From a bacterium (GTDB taxonomy: Bacteria; SZUA-182; DTGQ01), in NCBI GenBank assembly GCA_040755755.1, contig JBFLZW010000002.1, positions 68,337-132,336 of the forward strand: a stretch of 64,000 nt of DNA, written 5' to 3'. Made by a program: the position numbers and the translations under genes. Shown piece by piece: positions 1 through 8,458 of the stretch. Numbering within the stretch: the stretch's first letter is position 1; every line of letters begins with the position of its first letter. The notes beneath the pieces were generated by a model. It was not told the DNA's origin. It saw nothing but the letters and a program-made list of their open reading frames with translations, and ran no database searches.

Positions 1-43
1 ACCGATCATCCCCAGCCAAGATCACGGAACGGGTTGAGACAGC

Positions 44-1213
44 TTATTCCACGGTTAAGGTCCCGGGAGCGACAAAGTGCGGAGACTGGACATCGGGGTG
101 GCTCCTGAGAAAGCGCTGGATATTCAGGAGATCATCCAGGTTCAGGCAGCGGTGGGACGGAGGTTTGCGGTCCAGGTACGAACCGAGCCGGACATCGTGC
201 TCGAAAACCCTGCAGGCCGCTGGTACTTTCCAGACCGGTAATCCGCAGTATTCGAACAGTGCCTTGACCACCTCGTGAGGTCTGGCTATCAAATCCTCGT
301 AGCGCAGGCCGATCATGGGAACACCCCGCCGGTAGAGGTCCAGGTAGCGGTGCATGACCGACAGCCACATAATGAGGGCAATGCCCACACTGCCGAGATC
401 TTTATAGGCCCTGGATGGGTAATCCTGAATGAGTGGAATAAGGCGGCTCATCGATTTCTTCCTCCGGGCGATGAACAACCGGAGCCAGAATCTGGCAAGG
501 TGCGATTGCTGTGCCGCCCGGAATGTCCTGCCCCAAAATCCCTGATCACCGAAGGCGCGGATCAGGGACTCAATCACATCCTCTGCATTCCGGTAGAGGA
601 ATATGTTCCGTGCCTGGGGAAAGATGCCGTGCATGAGGTCTCCAAGCTCGATGCCGAAACTGCGGAACTTGATCGCCAGATTGGGCTTGCGTCCGCCTGC
701 GCCAGGCTTGCCGAGAATGCGGGTGCAATCACGGAGCAGCCTGGAAAGCTCAGAATCGCGGCTCCCATCAGGATTTCGCAGGCCAACCACCTGAGTAAAA
801 ATATCCGGCTCGGACAGACTGACAACTCCAGGCACCTGATTGAACACCCTGCTGAGCAGCGTGGAGCCGCAACGCCCTACCGAATAGATAAGAATAAGGT
901 TGTCAAACGGGTCGCCCATCGCCCTGGCCAGTGAGTGTATATCCTCATAGGACACGGCAACCAGCCGGATGGCGTGCTGAAACTGAGCCTGATAATAAAA
1001 GGGTGCTTTGGAAAGGTCAATGCCGGGTGATGTTTCAACGAAAATCACCCGCTTTCCTGGATCATCCAGACAATACGGGCTGATGTCAGGATTGCTGATA
1101 ATAACTCCAGGGTCAATGCTCTCCCCCTCCTGGCAGCGAAAGTTGCTGAACCGGGCCCAGCTTTCCGGAGGAAGAGAAAGCTTTCGCTTAATATGCAAAA
1201 CCTTTGCGCTCAT
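44..1213 (-). CDS. Sulfotransferase family protein
   Basis: A 389-residue protein of the P-loop sulfotransferase family, which transfers a sulfuryl group from PAPS to a hydroxyl or amine acceptor. The 5'-phosphosulfate-binding loop is visible as YSVGRCGSTLLSRVF around residues 110-124. A 3'-phosphate-binding stretch (FLYRNAEDVIESL) lies about 95 residues further on, followed by a C-terminal region with YEDLIARP, common in this family. No signal peptide or membrane segment is seen, so it should be cytoplasmic. It stands alone: the next gene is about 190 bp upstream on the same strand and unrelated. The acceptor cannot be told from sequence; glycan, lipid or small-molecule sulfation are all possible. 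Confidence 0.8.
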   Translation of the reverse strand: MSAKVLHIKRKLSLPPESWARFSNFRCQEGESIDPGVIISNPDISPYCLDDPGKRVIFVETSPGIDLSKAPFYYQAQFQHAIRLVAVSYEDIHSLARAMGDPFDNLILIYSVGRCGSTLLSRVFNQVPGVVSLSEPDIFTQVVGLRNPDGSRDSELSRLLRDCTRILGKPGAGGRKPNLAIKFRSFGIELGDLMHGIFPQARNIFLYRNAEDVIESLIRAFGDQGFWGRTFRAAQQSHLARFWLRLFIARRKKSMSRLIPLIQDYPSRAYKDLGSVGIALIMWLSVMHRYLDLYRRGVPMIGLRYEDLIARPHEVVKALFEYCGLPVWKVPAACRVFEHDVRLGSYLDRKPPSHRCLNLDDLLNIQRFLRSHPDVQSPHFVAPGTLTVE

Positions 1214-1404
1214 GGATGTATAAATTTATCTGGTTATTTGCCTGTTGCTTATCTGACTGCATGAGGATACGGTAACTTCAACCAGCATCATTTACGACTG
1301 ATGATTTTCTTTCGGTTTATCTTGCTATTTCTCATGACCCTGAAAGCAGGGAAACTGATAAAAAGGCTGGCAATTATCGAAATATTTTTCAACCGAGAGC
1401 CCGT

Positions 1405-2301
1405 TCAGACAGCATTATTCACAAAATCCCAGAATGCCTGAGCTGGCGGAGAGAGGGTTTTCGCCAGGAGGTGCACCAGATAGAAATTCCGGGTGAGCCG
1501 GACATCGGACAGAGGGACGGATTTAACCATATTGGCCCTGGTCTCGAAGGCAAGGGCGGCCTTGGGGATAAACGAAATGCCAAGACCGGCAATCACGGCC
1601 CGCTTCACCGCCTCGATGCTGCCCAGCTCAGCCACAATCTGAAGCTCGCCGCGAGAAAGGTTTATCCGGGACAACTCGTTTTCGAAAAGACGTCTGGTCC
1701 CCGATCCCTCCTCTCTCAGAATGAGGGGAAACTCCATCACCTGCGCCAGCGTGATCTTTGGCGGCATTTGAGGAAAATGGGCAGGAGAATAGGTGAGCAG
1801 AAGCTCGTCAGTACCCATAATGCAGGAGGTAAACTGCTCTTCATCGGGTGTACTGCCGACAGCCCCAAGCTCTATTCTCCCCAGGCAGATATCGTGGAAA
1901 ATACTGCCCGTATTTCCCGAGGCCATATGAACGGTGACCTTTGGGTAAGTCTTGAGAAACCTGACAATTATTTCCGGCAGGATATAGGAGGCCGGAATCG
2001 TGCTTGCACCAAGGCCGATTGTTCCCTCGATCCTGCCCAGAAAATTGTTGACCGCACACATGGCTTCCTTCCGGGAAGCGATGACCTTCAATCCCTGCCG
2101 GTACAGGACTTCGCCCACCGGGGTAAGATGGACCCGGCCTTTGCGGCGGTCGAAAACCTGAGCCCCGATTTCGGATTCGACCGTCTTGATATGGGTGCTG
2201 ACCGTGGACTGGCTGATGCCAAGAGTCTGCGCAGCTTCCGAGAAGCTCCCCAGCTCGGCACAGGTGCAGAAAACCTCCAGATGATGGATATCGATATTCA
2301 T
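1405..2301 (-). CDS. LysR-type regulator, selenium-metabolism-associated
   Basis: A 298-residue LysR-type transcriptional regulator. The N-terminal winged helix-turn-helix is clear (SFSEAAQTLGISQSTVSTHI, residues about 19-38), followed by the linker helix and a two-lobed effector domain from about residue 90. The sequence resembles the LysR subfamily that co-occurs with YedF and the Sec machinery, and it closes the selenium island here, 36 bp after the ABC ATPase gene and on the same strand. I infer that it controls the island, perhaps the transporter, in response to a selenium or sulfur metabolite. The effector is unknown, and the usual T-N11-A operator was not pinned down. Confidence 0.82.
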   Translation of the reverse strand: MNIDIHHLEVFCTCAELGSFSEAAQTLGISQSTVSTHIKTVESEIGAQVFDRRKGRVHLTPVGEVLYRQGLKVIASRKEAMCAVNNFLGRIEGTIGLGASTIPASYILPEIIVRFLKTYPKVTVHMASGNTGSIFHDICLGRIELGAVGSTPDEEQFTSCIMGTDELLLTYSPAHFPQMPPKITLAQVMEFPLILREEGSGTRRLFENELSRINLSRGELQIVAELGSIEAVKRAVIAGLGISFIPKAALAFETRANMVKSVPLSDVRLTRNFYLVHLLAKTLSPPAQAFWDFVNNAV

Positions 2302-2337
2302 AGAGAACTATCCTTTCTTATCTCCTTATTGTGTACT

Positions 2338-3039
2338 TTACTGGATATTATTATTATACGATAGCTCGACTACCGTGTCAGCAATTCTCTTCACCTGATC
2401 CAGGTAATGGGAAACCGTCAGGATGGTGCAATGTTCTTTAATGTTCAGCAAAAGCTCCTCAATGACAGCTCCGGCTTTGCTATCCAAAGATGAAGTGGGT
2501 TCATCGAGGAGCAGGATTTCCGGTTCCAGAACCAGTGCCCGGGCAATACAAAGGCGTTGCTGCTGCCCGCCGGATAGAGCAAGTGCACTGTCTGCCAGCC
2601 GGTTTTTAACTTCCTCCCACAGATGGGCATTCTTCAGAGCCTGTTCAACCTTGTGACCGATGAGACTTTTGTCTTTTATTCCAGCCAGTTTTAAGGGAAA
2701 GGCGACATTTTTATAAATGCTCATCAGCAAAGGATTGGGCACCTGAAAGACCATGCCGACCGTCCGCCGTAATTGCGGCAGGGGATAGGACCGGCTATAA
2801 ATATCATGGAAATTCCCATTAAATTTAATTTCTACCATCCCCTTCATTTTAGCCCCTGGTATGCCTTCCCACAATCGATTGAGGGTCATCAGAAAGGTCG
2901 ATTTACCGACCCCTGAAGGACCGATGATGGCAGTGATGGAATTTTCGATAAACTGGACTGTAATATCGCGAAGGACATAGTGATCATGGTATGAAAAATA
3001 GAGATGCGCAGTTTTTATCTTTACCGTCTTCTCATCCAT
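2338..3039 (-). CDS. pstB: Pst-like ABC transporter ATP-binding protein
   Basis: An ABC ATPase of the PstB type: Walker A GPSGVGKST, the Q-loop context VFQVPNPLLMSIYKNVAFPL typical of phosphate transport ATPases, signature LSGGQQQR, Walker B ILLLDEPTSSLD and a switch His in TVSHYLDQ. The open frame extends further 5' but overlaps the permease gene; the start MDEKTVKIK, six bases after the permease stop, is the sensible one, giving 233 residues. It powers the permeases encoded just upstream. Family resemblance says phosphate, but the neighbours are selenium genes and no phoU is present, so another oxyanion such as selenite or selenate is possible. Confidence 0.8.
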   Translation of the reverse strand: MDEKTVKIKTAHLYFSYHDHYVLRDITVQFIENSITAIIGPSGVGKSTFLMTLNRLWEGIPGAKMKGMVEIKFNGNFHDIYSRSYPLPQLRRTVGMVFQVPNPLLMSIYKNVAFPLKLAGIKDKSLIGHKVEQALKNAHLWEEVKNRLADSALALSGGQQQRLCIARALVLEPEILLLDEPTSSLDSKAGAVIEELLLNIKEHCTILTVSHYLDQVKRIADTVVELSYNNNIQ

Positions 3040-3044
3040 AGGGC

Positions 3045-3926
3045 TCAGACGCGATAGAGGATTTGATAGGCCAACTGCCTTTTGATGACAAAGGCAAGCA
3101 GAAAGAGAACAATGCAAATAGTCAGGAGAATGAGCGAAGCTCCATATCCGGTCAAAAGTTCCCGGGTGTTTGAATATTCGGAGGAGATGTAATAGATGTA
3201 AAATGGGAGCGCTTCATAGGGTGAAAGCAAAGACCTGGGCAATCCGGCTGTAGCCACGACGCCGGTGAGCATGATCACGGCTGTGTCTTCTGCACAACGG
3301 CCGATGGCCAGGACAAGGCCGCTCAGGATGCCTGAGAGCGATTGAGGAATGAGGACATAAAAGATGTTCTGAAGCTTTGTGCCCCCCAGAGCCAGGGCTG
3401 TAAGGCGTGTCTTTAAAGGCAGGCTTTCCAGAGAAACCTGAGTTGCGCGAATGATATATGGCAAGACCAAAAAAGAGAGGGATAGACTGGAGATCAAAAG
3501 GGAGGGATAGATGCGCTCGGAGTAGTGTTTATGCAGGAAAACAGCCAGGGCAAATCCTGAGAGACCAATCACGATCGAAGGAATGCTGGCCAGAATATCG
3601 AAAAAGAGATTGAAAAAGGTTTTTGTTTTACCCTGAGCATACTCCGCCAGGTAGATGCCGCAAGCCAGTCCCACCGGAGCCGCCCAACTGACAGATAAGA
3701 CTACGAGACAGATGGTCCCTGCCATAGCCGGAAACAGGCCGTGAAAGACCTGTTTCCGGAAAATGAGCGCTTCGAGAGGCCTGGTTTCACCAAAGACAAG
3801 CTGCATATTTACCGTGCCAATACCTTTGAAAATCAGATAACCGATAATATACGAAATAACGCTTACCAGAGTTATTCCACATATCCACGAAAAGACTACC
3901 ACCAGCTTCTCTCCTGCCCGGTTCAC
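3045..3926 (-). CDS. pstA: Pst-like ABC transporter permease (PstA type)
   Basis: A 293-residue integral membrane protein of the PstA family with about six predicted transmembrane helices. The cytoplasmic EAA-like coupling loop is visible near residues 175-205 (TRLTALALGGTKLQNIFYVL, then IPQSLSGILSG). The start codon overlaps the stop of the preceding permease gene by 4 bp (ATGA), so the two are translationally coupled. It forms the membrane channel with the PstC-type partner and is driven by the ATPase that follows. Substrate by family is inorganic phosphate; the genomic setting leaves room for a selenium oxyanion. Confidence 0.8.
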   Translation of the reverse strand: MNRAGEKLVVVFSWICGITLVSVISYIIGYLIFKGIGTVNMQLVFGETRPLEALIFRKQVFHGLFPAMAGTICLVVLSVSWAAPVGLACGIYLAEYAQGKTKTFFNLFFDILASIPSIVIGLSGFALAVFLHKHYSERIYPSLLISSLSLSFLVLPYIIRATQVSLESLPLKTRLTALALGGTKLQNIFYVLIPQSLSGILSGLVLAIGRCAEDTAVIMLTGVVATAGLPRSLLSPYEALPFYIYYISSEYSNTRELLTGYGASLILLTICIVLFLLAFVIKRQLAYQILYRV

Positions 3927-4789
3927 CTTTTTTCTCTCCCATCCCCTGATCCTGACAACGACCGGGCTCCCAAAACAAGAATGGTCGTAAACAGATAAAG
4001 CACTATACCACAGGCAAAGATGGATTTAAATTCCAGACTTTCATAATCAGCGGCGAACACCAGGGCGATGTGAGATGTCAAAGTTCTGGCTGAATCCAGA
4101 ACCGAGCCGGGAATCTGAATTGCATTTCCGGCAAGCATCAAGGCAATAAGGGTATCGCCGAGAGATCGCCCCAGGGCAAGAATGAACCCGGTCAGGACAC
4201 CCCTAAAGGCGCAGGGCAGGATGACATACAGAAATTTTTGCACTTCGGTTGCGCCTAAAGCGTCAGCAGCATCACGGTAGGATTTTGGCACATGATCAAA
4301 GCTATCGGTGAAAAACAGGATCATGGTCGGAGAAATAAGGACCGCCAGCATCAATGAAGCGGAGAGGATGCACATTCCTGAACCGCTCTGGAACATTTCC
4401 CTGATTCTGGGAACCAGAAGGAACACGCCTACAAACCCATACACAACCGTGGGTATGCCTGTCATAAGCTGAACCGCTTTTCGCAGGAACCGGCTGAATA
4501 TTGCGGGACCAAGAACACTGATCAGTGCGGAACACCCCAAACTCAGCGGAAAAGCGAAGACCAGGCTCAAACCGGCAATAGTCAGCGTGCCCGCGATCAT
4601 GGGATAAATACCGTATGAACCGGAAGCGGGTTCCCACGGCTGAGCCAGGAGGTCAAAAAAATGTCCCCCTCTGATGAGAGGGAGACCCAGGAACACCATG
4701 AATCCCAAAATGATAATAGTTAGAGAAACACTGACCACTGCCGAGAGGAGAAACAGTTTCTCGGCGATCTTTTCACGGATGGTAACCAT
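3923..4789 (-). CDS. pstC: Pst-like ABC transporter permease (PstC type)
   Basis: A 288-residue membrane protein of the PstC family. Hydrophobic helices begin at residues 15-35 and recur throughout. The coupling loop SYRDAADALGATEVQKFLYV lies at about residues 170-190, as expected for a binding-protein-dependent permease. It follows the binding-protein gene after 15 bp and overlaps the next permease gene by 4 bp. The protein pairs with the PstA-type subunit to translocate the ligand delivered by the periplasmic binding protein. Confidence 0.8.
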   Translation of the reverse strand: MVTIREKIAEKLFLLSAVVSVSLTIIILGFMVFLGLPLIRGGHFFDLLAQPWEPASGSYGIYPMIAGTLTIAGLSLVFAFPLSLGCSALISVLGPAIFSRFLRKAVQLMTGIPTVVYGFVGVFLLVPRIREMFQSGSGMCILSASLMLAVLISPTMILFFTDSFDHVPKSYRDAADALGATEVQKFLYVILPCAFRGVLTGFILALGRSLGDTLIALMLAGNAIQIPGSVLDSARTLTSHIALVFAADYESLEFKSIFACGIVLYLFTTILVLGARSLSGSGDGREKR

Positions 4790-4804
4790 GTGAATGGGCT
4801 GTAA

Positions 4805-5641
4805 TCATTTGACCGGGATAAAGCCATTGCTTTCAACGATCTTCTGACCTTCGGGCGTGAAAAGATAATCGATGAACTTTTTCGTCAGACCTGAAGGCTG
4901 GCCTTTGGTATTGCTGTACAACCCTCGACTGACGGTGTACTTGCCCTGTTTTACGTTATCCAGAGTTGGCAATACCCCATCGAAAGCTACCGGGGCCACC
5001 GTCTCATCGATATGGCCCACAGAGACATAGCCTATGCCATAAGGATCCTTTGCTATGGCTGATTTCATTGCTCCGTTGGAGGCGACAAAATTGGCTTTGG
5101 GAGTGATCGCCCCCTTGTCGAGGGCCTTTTCCCAGAAGACTTCACGGGTACCGCTTGCCTCGTCTCTTGTATAGACATTAATTCCCTTATCTGCTCCGCC
5201 AAGGAGTTTCCAGTTGTCGATCTTCCCTGAGAAGATATCAATAACCTGAGCTTTGGTCAGCTTTTTCACTTTGTTATCCGGATGATTAATGATACCTACA
5301 CCGTCAATGGCCCACTGGAATATCGTGAGATTATACCTGGTAATTTCCTCATCGGTGGGTTTGCGTCCGGAATTCCCTATCTGGACCAGACCTTCCCCTA
5401 CCTGCTTGATTCCAACCCCCGAACCACCACCGGCAATGGTTATCTGAATATCCGGATTGACCTCCATAATCTTTTTGGCCGCCTCCTGCATCACCGGAAT
5501 ATGAGCTGTACCTCCGGCTATTTTCAAGGTTCCCTTTTCATCCCTGAAGGAGTCCAGTTCTCCAGCCTGTAAACTCATACCTGCGCCAATGATTAAACAA
5601 ATCGTCATCGACAATGCAATCAGAATATACTTTCGCTTCAT
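4805..5641 (-). CDS. pstS: PstS-like periplasmic oxyanion-binding protein
   Basis: A 278-residue secreted binding protein with a signal peptide (MKRKYILIALSMTICLIIG, cleavage probably after SLQA). Ligand-loop motifs of the PstS fold are present: GGTAHIPVM near the mature N-terminus, GGGSGVGIKQ, IGNSGRKPTDEE and RDEASGTREVF. The loop that holds Asp56 in E. coli PstS reads GNSGRKP here, so the acid that senses protonated phosphate is not obviously conserved, although other short PstS homologues also lack it. It heads the transporter block, 52 bp after a cysteine-desulfurase-family gene of the selenium island. Phosphate is the default ligand; a selenium oxyanion is my alternative inference. Confidence 0.78.
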   Translation of the reverse strand: MKRKYILIALSMTICLIIGAGMSLQAGELDSFRDEKGTLKIAGGTAHIPVMQEAAKKIMEVNPDIQITIAGGGSGVGIKQVGEGLVQIGNSGRKPTDEEITRYNLTIFQWAIDGVGIINHPDNKVKKLTKAQVIDIFSGKIDNWKLLGGADKGINVYTRDEASGTREVFWEKALDKGAITPKANFVASNGAMKSAIAKDPYGIGYVSVGHIDETVAPVAFDGVLPTLDNVKQGKYTVSRGLYSNTKGQPSGLTKKFIDYLFTPEGQKIVESNGFIPVK

Positions 5642-5693
5642 GACACTCTCTCCTTACCTGATGGTGATAATCGTAGAACTGGCAATACCAGTT

Positions 5694-6839
5694 TTAACTG
5701 TTATTTCTCATATAAGACTTCAGGACCTTGATGGCAATATCGATCTCCCGCTCGGTGTTAAAGTAGGAGAGGGAGAACCGGACCGTGCCGTGGGGAAAGG
5801 TGCCCAGGGTCTGGTGCGCCAGAGGCGCGCAGTGCAGGCCCGGCCTGGTGCATATTTCCCACTCGCGGTCAAGGTAATGGGAAACCTCGGAAGCCATTGC
5901 CCCTTTCAGATTGAACGATACTACAGCCACCCGGTCGGCTTCGGGAGCATAAACCTGAGCTTCATCGATTTGCTTCAGCTTATCGAGCAGATAGTGTGTC
6001 AACTGATGCTCCCGGTCGATGATCTGCTCAAGCCCTTCGGCCAAAATGAATTCAATGCCGGCTGCAAGACCCGCGAATCCCGGAGTATTGACTGTCCCGG
6101 CCTCGAATTTATCCGGTGGAAAGTCCGGCTGGACGGTCTTTTCCGACAGGCTGCCGGTGCCGCCGCACAGAAAAGGCTCCAAGGTATCAGTATCCCTGAT
6201 GATCAGAGCCCCGGTTCCCTGCGGTCCGAAAAGATGCTTATGCCCGGTTATGGCCAGAAAATCGAATGGGGTCCTGGCCAGATCGATCTGTATTGCCCCG
6301 GCACCCTGGGCAGCATCGACCAGAAGCTTCACCCCCCTGGACCGGCTTACCTGGTATATCCCATCCAGGTCAAGCTTTGTGCCGCATACATTGGAAGCGG
6401 CGGTAACCGCAATGAGCCTGGTGTCAGCACTGATGGCTGCTTCGATCTTTTCCGCAGATACCAGGCCGTTTCTGTCTCCCTCGACAATGGTGAGCCTGAT
6501 CAGGCCCTTGTCTTTCAGGCGGTTGAGCGGCCTCAGAACGGAATTATGCTCCATCGAGGTGGCTATCGCCTCACCCCCTCCCGATGCCAGCGTCCCGTAA
6601 ATAGCCAGATTCAATGCCTCGGTCGCATTTTTGGTCAGGATGATTTTTTCCGTTTCGGGAAAGTTGAAAAGCTCACCAATGGCCTCACGTGCCCGATAGA
6701 TAATCTCGGCAGCCCTGATGGACAGAGAATGCGAAGACCTGCCCGGATTGGCATTGGCATGCTTCAGACAATCGACCATAGCCTCGATCACTGATGGAGG
6801 CTTGGTGCCCGAAGTGGCTGCATGGTCAAAATAAATCAT
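5694..6839 (-). CDS. Cysteine desulfurase family protein (class V aminotransferase)
   Basis: A 381-residue PLP enzyme of the SufS/CsdB-like class V aminotransferase family. The PLP lysine sits in ITGHKHLFGP and the aspartate in LLVDAAQGAG. A catalytic-type cysteine is seen in TRPGLHCAPLAH near residue 340. This subfamily recurs beside YedF in selenium clusters, where it is thought to mobilise sulfur or selenium from cysteine or selenocysteine. Here it lies 40 bp after yedF and 52 bp before the binding-protein gene. I infer a role in selenide or sulfide handling for selenophosphate synthesis; ordinary cysteine desulfurase activity is the alternative. Confidence 0.85.
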   Translation of the reverse strand: MIYFDHAATSGTKPPSVIEAMVDCLKHANANPGRSSHSLSIRAAEIIYRAREAIGELFNFPETEKIILTKNATEALNLAIYGTLASGGGEAIATSMEHNSVLRPLNRLKDKGLIRLTIVEGDRNGLVSAEKIEAAISADTRLIAVTAASNVCGTKLDLDGIYQVSRSRGVKLLVDAAQGAGAIQIDLARTPFDFLAITGHKHLFGPQGTGALIIRDTDTLEPFLCGGTGSLSEKTVQPDFPPDKFEAGTVNTPGFAGLAAGIEFILAEGLEQIIDREHQLTHYLLDKLKQIDEAQVYAPEADRVAVVSFNLKGAMASEVSHYLDREWEICTRPGLHCAPLAHQTLGTFPHGTVRFSLSYFNTEREIDIAIKVLKSYMRNNS

Positions 6840-6879
6840 GGCTGGTTCTCTGTTTGTGTTCTTTGCTGAAAGTGGGTAC

Positions 6880-7527
6880 CTAAATCGTAATCACTTTGGC
6901 TGATTTGAGCAAAGTTTCGGAAATATCGTACATGTTGGAAATCCTGCCAGCGCCAAGCTCCTGGGTGAGATTGAAGTAATTCAGGCAGGTTCCGCAGACC
7001 AGAAGCTCAATCCCTTTCTCTTCAAGCTCCTGCAGGCAGGACAGGGTCGGGGCTCCTTTAACCGCCAGTTTCACTCCGCTGTTCATGAAACAGATGGTTT
7101 TCGGCTGGACGGACAGATCCCGGAGAGTAGCGACAAACGCATCGAGAAGGTTCATGCCCAGCTCATCACTGCCGGACCCGATCCGGTCCCTGGTGATAAA
7201 AACCGCCGTCCCGGTTCCGGAAGGATGATCGGTGCAGGAGTAATCTTCAGGCGCAAGCTCCACGGCTGACAGAGCGGTTTCCCGGCCAGCAGCCGGACTC
7301 TTTTGATCAGAGCCGCCCCTGGTATAAATGTGAAATTCGTTCCCTCGCTCTTCCACCCGGTCAATTTCAACCCCATTGCGCGTAAGAAACCGGGTGACAT
7401 TCTCCTTCGAGGCCGCGCTGCTGACCATCACCACAAGAGGCTGACCAGCCGCCTGCTCGAAAGCTTCCTTTGTTTTCACTACTGGTTTGGGACAATCCAA
7501 ACCCCGTGCATCAACCGTTATAGCCAT
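6880..7527 (-). CDS. yedF: Sulfurtransferase-like selenium metabolism protein YedF
   Basis: A 215-residue two-domain protein. Residues 1-70 form a TusA-like domain with the signature LDCPKPVVKTKEA. Residues about 100-215 form a DsrE-like domain with a cysteine in LLVCGTCLNYF. This architecture is the YedF family, which is restricted largely to genomes that use selenium. A good ribosome-binding site (AAGGAGAT) precedes the ATG by 5 bases. It is presumed to carry persulfide or perselenide between the neighbouring desulfurase and a downstream acceptor; the exact reaction is not known. Confidence 0.9.
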   Translation of the reverse strand: MAITVDARGLDCPKPVVKTKEAFEQAAGQPLVVMVSSAASKENVTRFLTRNGVEIDRVEERGNEFHIYTRGGSDQKSPAAGRETALSAVELAPEDYSCTDHPSGTGTAVFITRDRIGSGSDELGMNLLDAFVATLRDLSVQPKTICFMNSGVKLAVKGAPTLSCLQELEEKGIELLVCGTCLNYFNLTQELGAGRISNMYDISETLLKSAKVITI

Positions 7528-7545
7528 GCGAAATCTCCTTATGTT

Positions 7546-7671
7546 CCTGCTGACTCCCAGCTCCTGACTTCTGACTACTCTTCACTGGCCACTGATCACT
7601 GGCCACTGGTCACTCTCTCCTGACTCCTGGCTTCTGGCTTCTGGCTCCCGACTCCTGACTCCTGACTCCTG
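7546..7671. repeat. Degenerate CTGACTCCTG-type microrepeat tract
   Basis: Tandem and imperfect copies of short units such as GACTCCTGACTCCTGACTCC, with TGGCCACTGATCACTGGCC in between. The same word family recurs at 13924-14022. The tract lies between yedF and the activase gene, and it encodes the last 25 or so residues of the activase, so the repeat has extended that reading frame. Confidence 0.75.
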
Positions 7672-8442
7672 CTTTAAAGCATACACTGCCGCACCAAGCG
7701 CGCCGATAATCTGGGGATTTTCCGGCACAATCAGGTTTCCTCCCAGCCGATCCTCCAGAAGTTTTACCAGACAGGGATTCAGGGCTCCGCCACCGGCAAA
7801 GAGTATTGGCCGCCTGCGGCCAAGCCGGTTGATCATGGTCTCTATCCGCTCGACTACGGATTGATGAACCCCCAGGGCAATGCTTTGAGGGTCTTCGCCT
7901 TTAGCCAGCAGTGAAATCACTTCAGATTCAGCAAAAACCGTGCACATGCTGGTAACCTTGATCAAACCGCCAGCCGTAAGAGCGAAAGCTCCAAACTGGC
8001 CGATGTCAATCTCGAACGAATGAGCCATGATCTCCAGAAACCGGCCGGTTCCGGCAGCACAGCGGTCATTGATGCCGAAATTGTCAAAGGAACCATTCCC
8101 GTCCAGAGCAATGACCTTGGTGTCCTGCCCCCCGATATCGATCACCATCCGGACATCCGGGTACAGGTAATGCGCACCCAGGGCAAAGGCTTTGATCTCG
8201 GTTATGGTCTGATCAGCCAGGTCTTTCCGGGCAAGATGCCGTCCATATCCTGTGGCCACAATGCCGGGCCGCCCGGCCGCTTTCATAATGCCTTCTTTTT
8301 CCAGGGCGCGGCGAAGCTTTTCCAGAGGATGAACACCGCCATCCATAACCTGAAAGGCAACCAGGCCACTCTGGTTCAAAATTACATACTTGGCCGTCCG
8401 GGAACCAAGATCAATGCCTATGGAAGTCATACACTGTGGCAT
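7582..8442 (-). CDS. Acyl-CoA dehydratase activase (BadF/BadG/BcrA/BcrD family)
   Basis: A 286-residue ATPase activase of the ASKHA fold. Visible motifs are GIDLGSRTAKYV (phosphate 1), VIDIGGQDTKVI (phosphate 2), the [4Fe-4S]-ligating cysteines in NDRCAAGTGRF and TSMCTVFAESEVI, and LFAGGGALNP near the end. Family members hydrolyse ATP to push a low-potential electron into a partner iron-sulfur enzyme, here the dehydratase-like protein encoded 16 bp upstream. Residues after AVYALKQ (about 260 on) are a low-complexity tail encoded by a microrepeat and are unlikely to be functional. An alternative start is the internal MTSIGIDLGS. Confidence 0.88.
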   Translation of the reverse strand: MPQCMTSIGIDLGSRTAKYVILNQSGLVAFQVMDGGVHPLEKLRRALEKEGIMKAAGRPGIVATGYGRHLARKDLADQTITEIKAFALGAHYLYPDVRMVIDIGGQDTKVIALDGNGSFDNFGINDRCAAGTGRFLEIMAHSFEIDIGQFGAFALTAGGLIKVTSMCTVFAESEVISLLAKGEDPQSIALGVHQSVVERIETMINRLGRRRPILFAGGGALNPCLVKLLEDRLGGNLIVPENPQIIGALGAAVYALKQESGVRSREPEARSQESGESDQWPVISGQ

Positions 8443-8458
8443 TGTATCATATCTTATC

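Noticed and set aside
5589-6794. Long plus-strand open frame (401 codons) over the desulfurase gene
   Set aside because: It is antisense to a clear PLP enzyme with conserved motifs, and its translation shows no family features.
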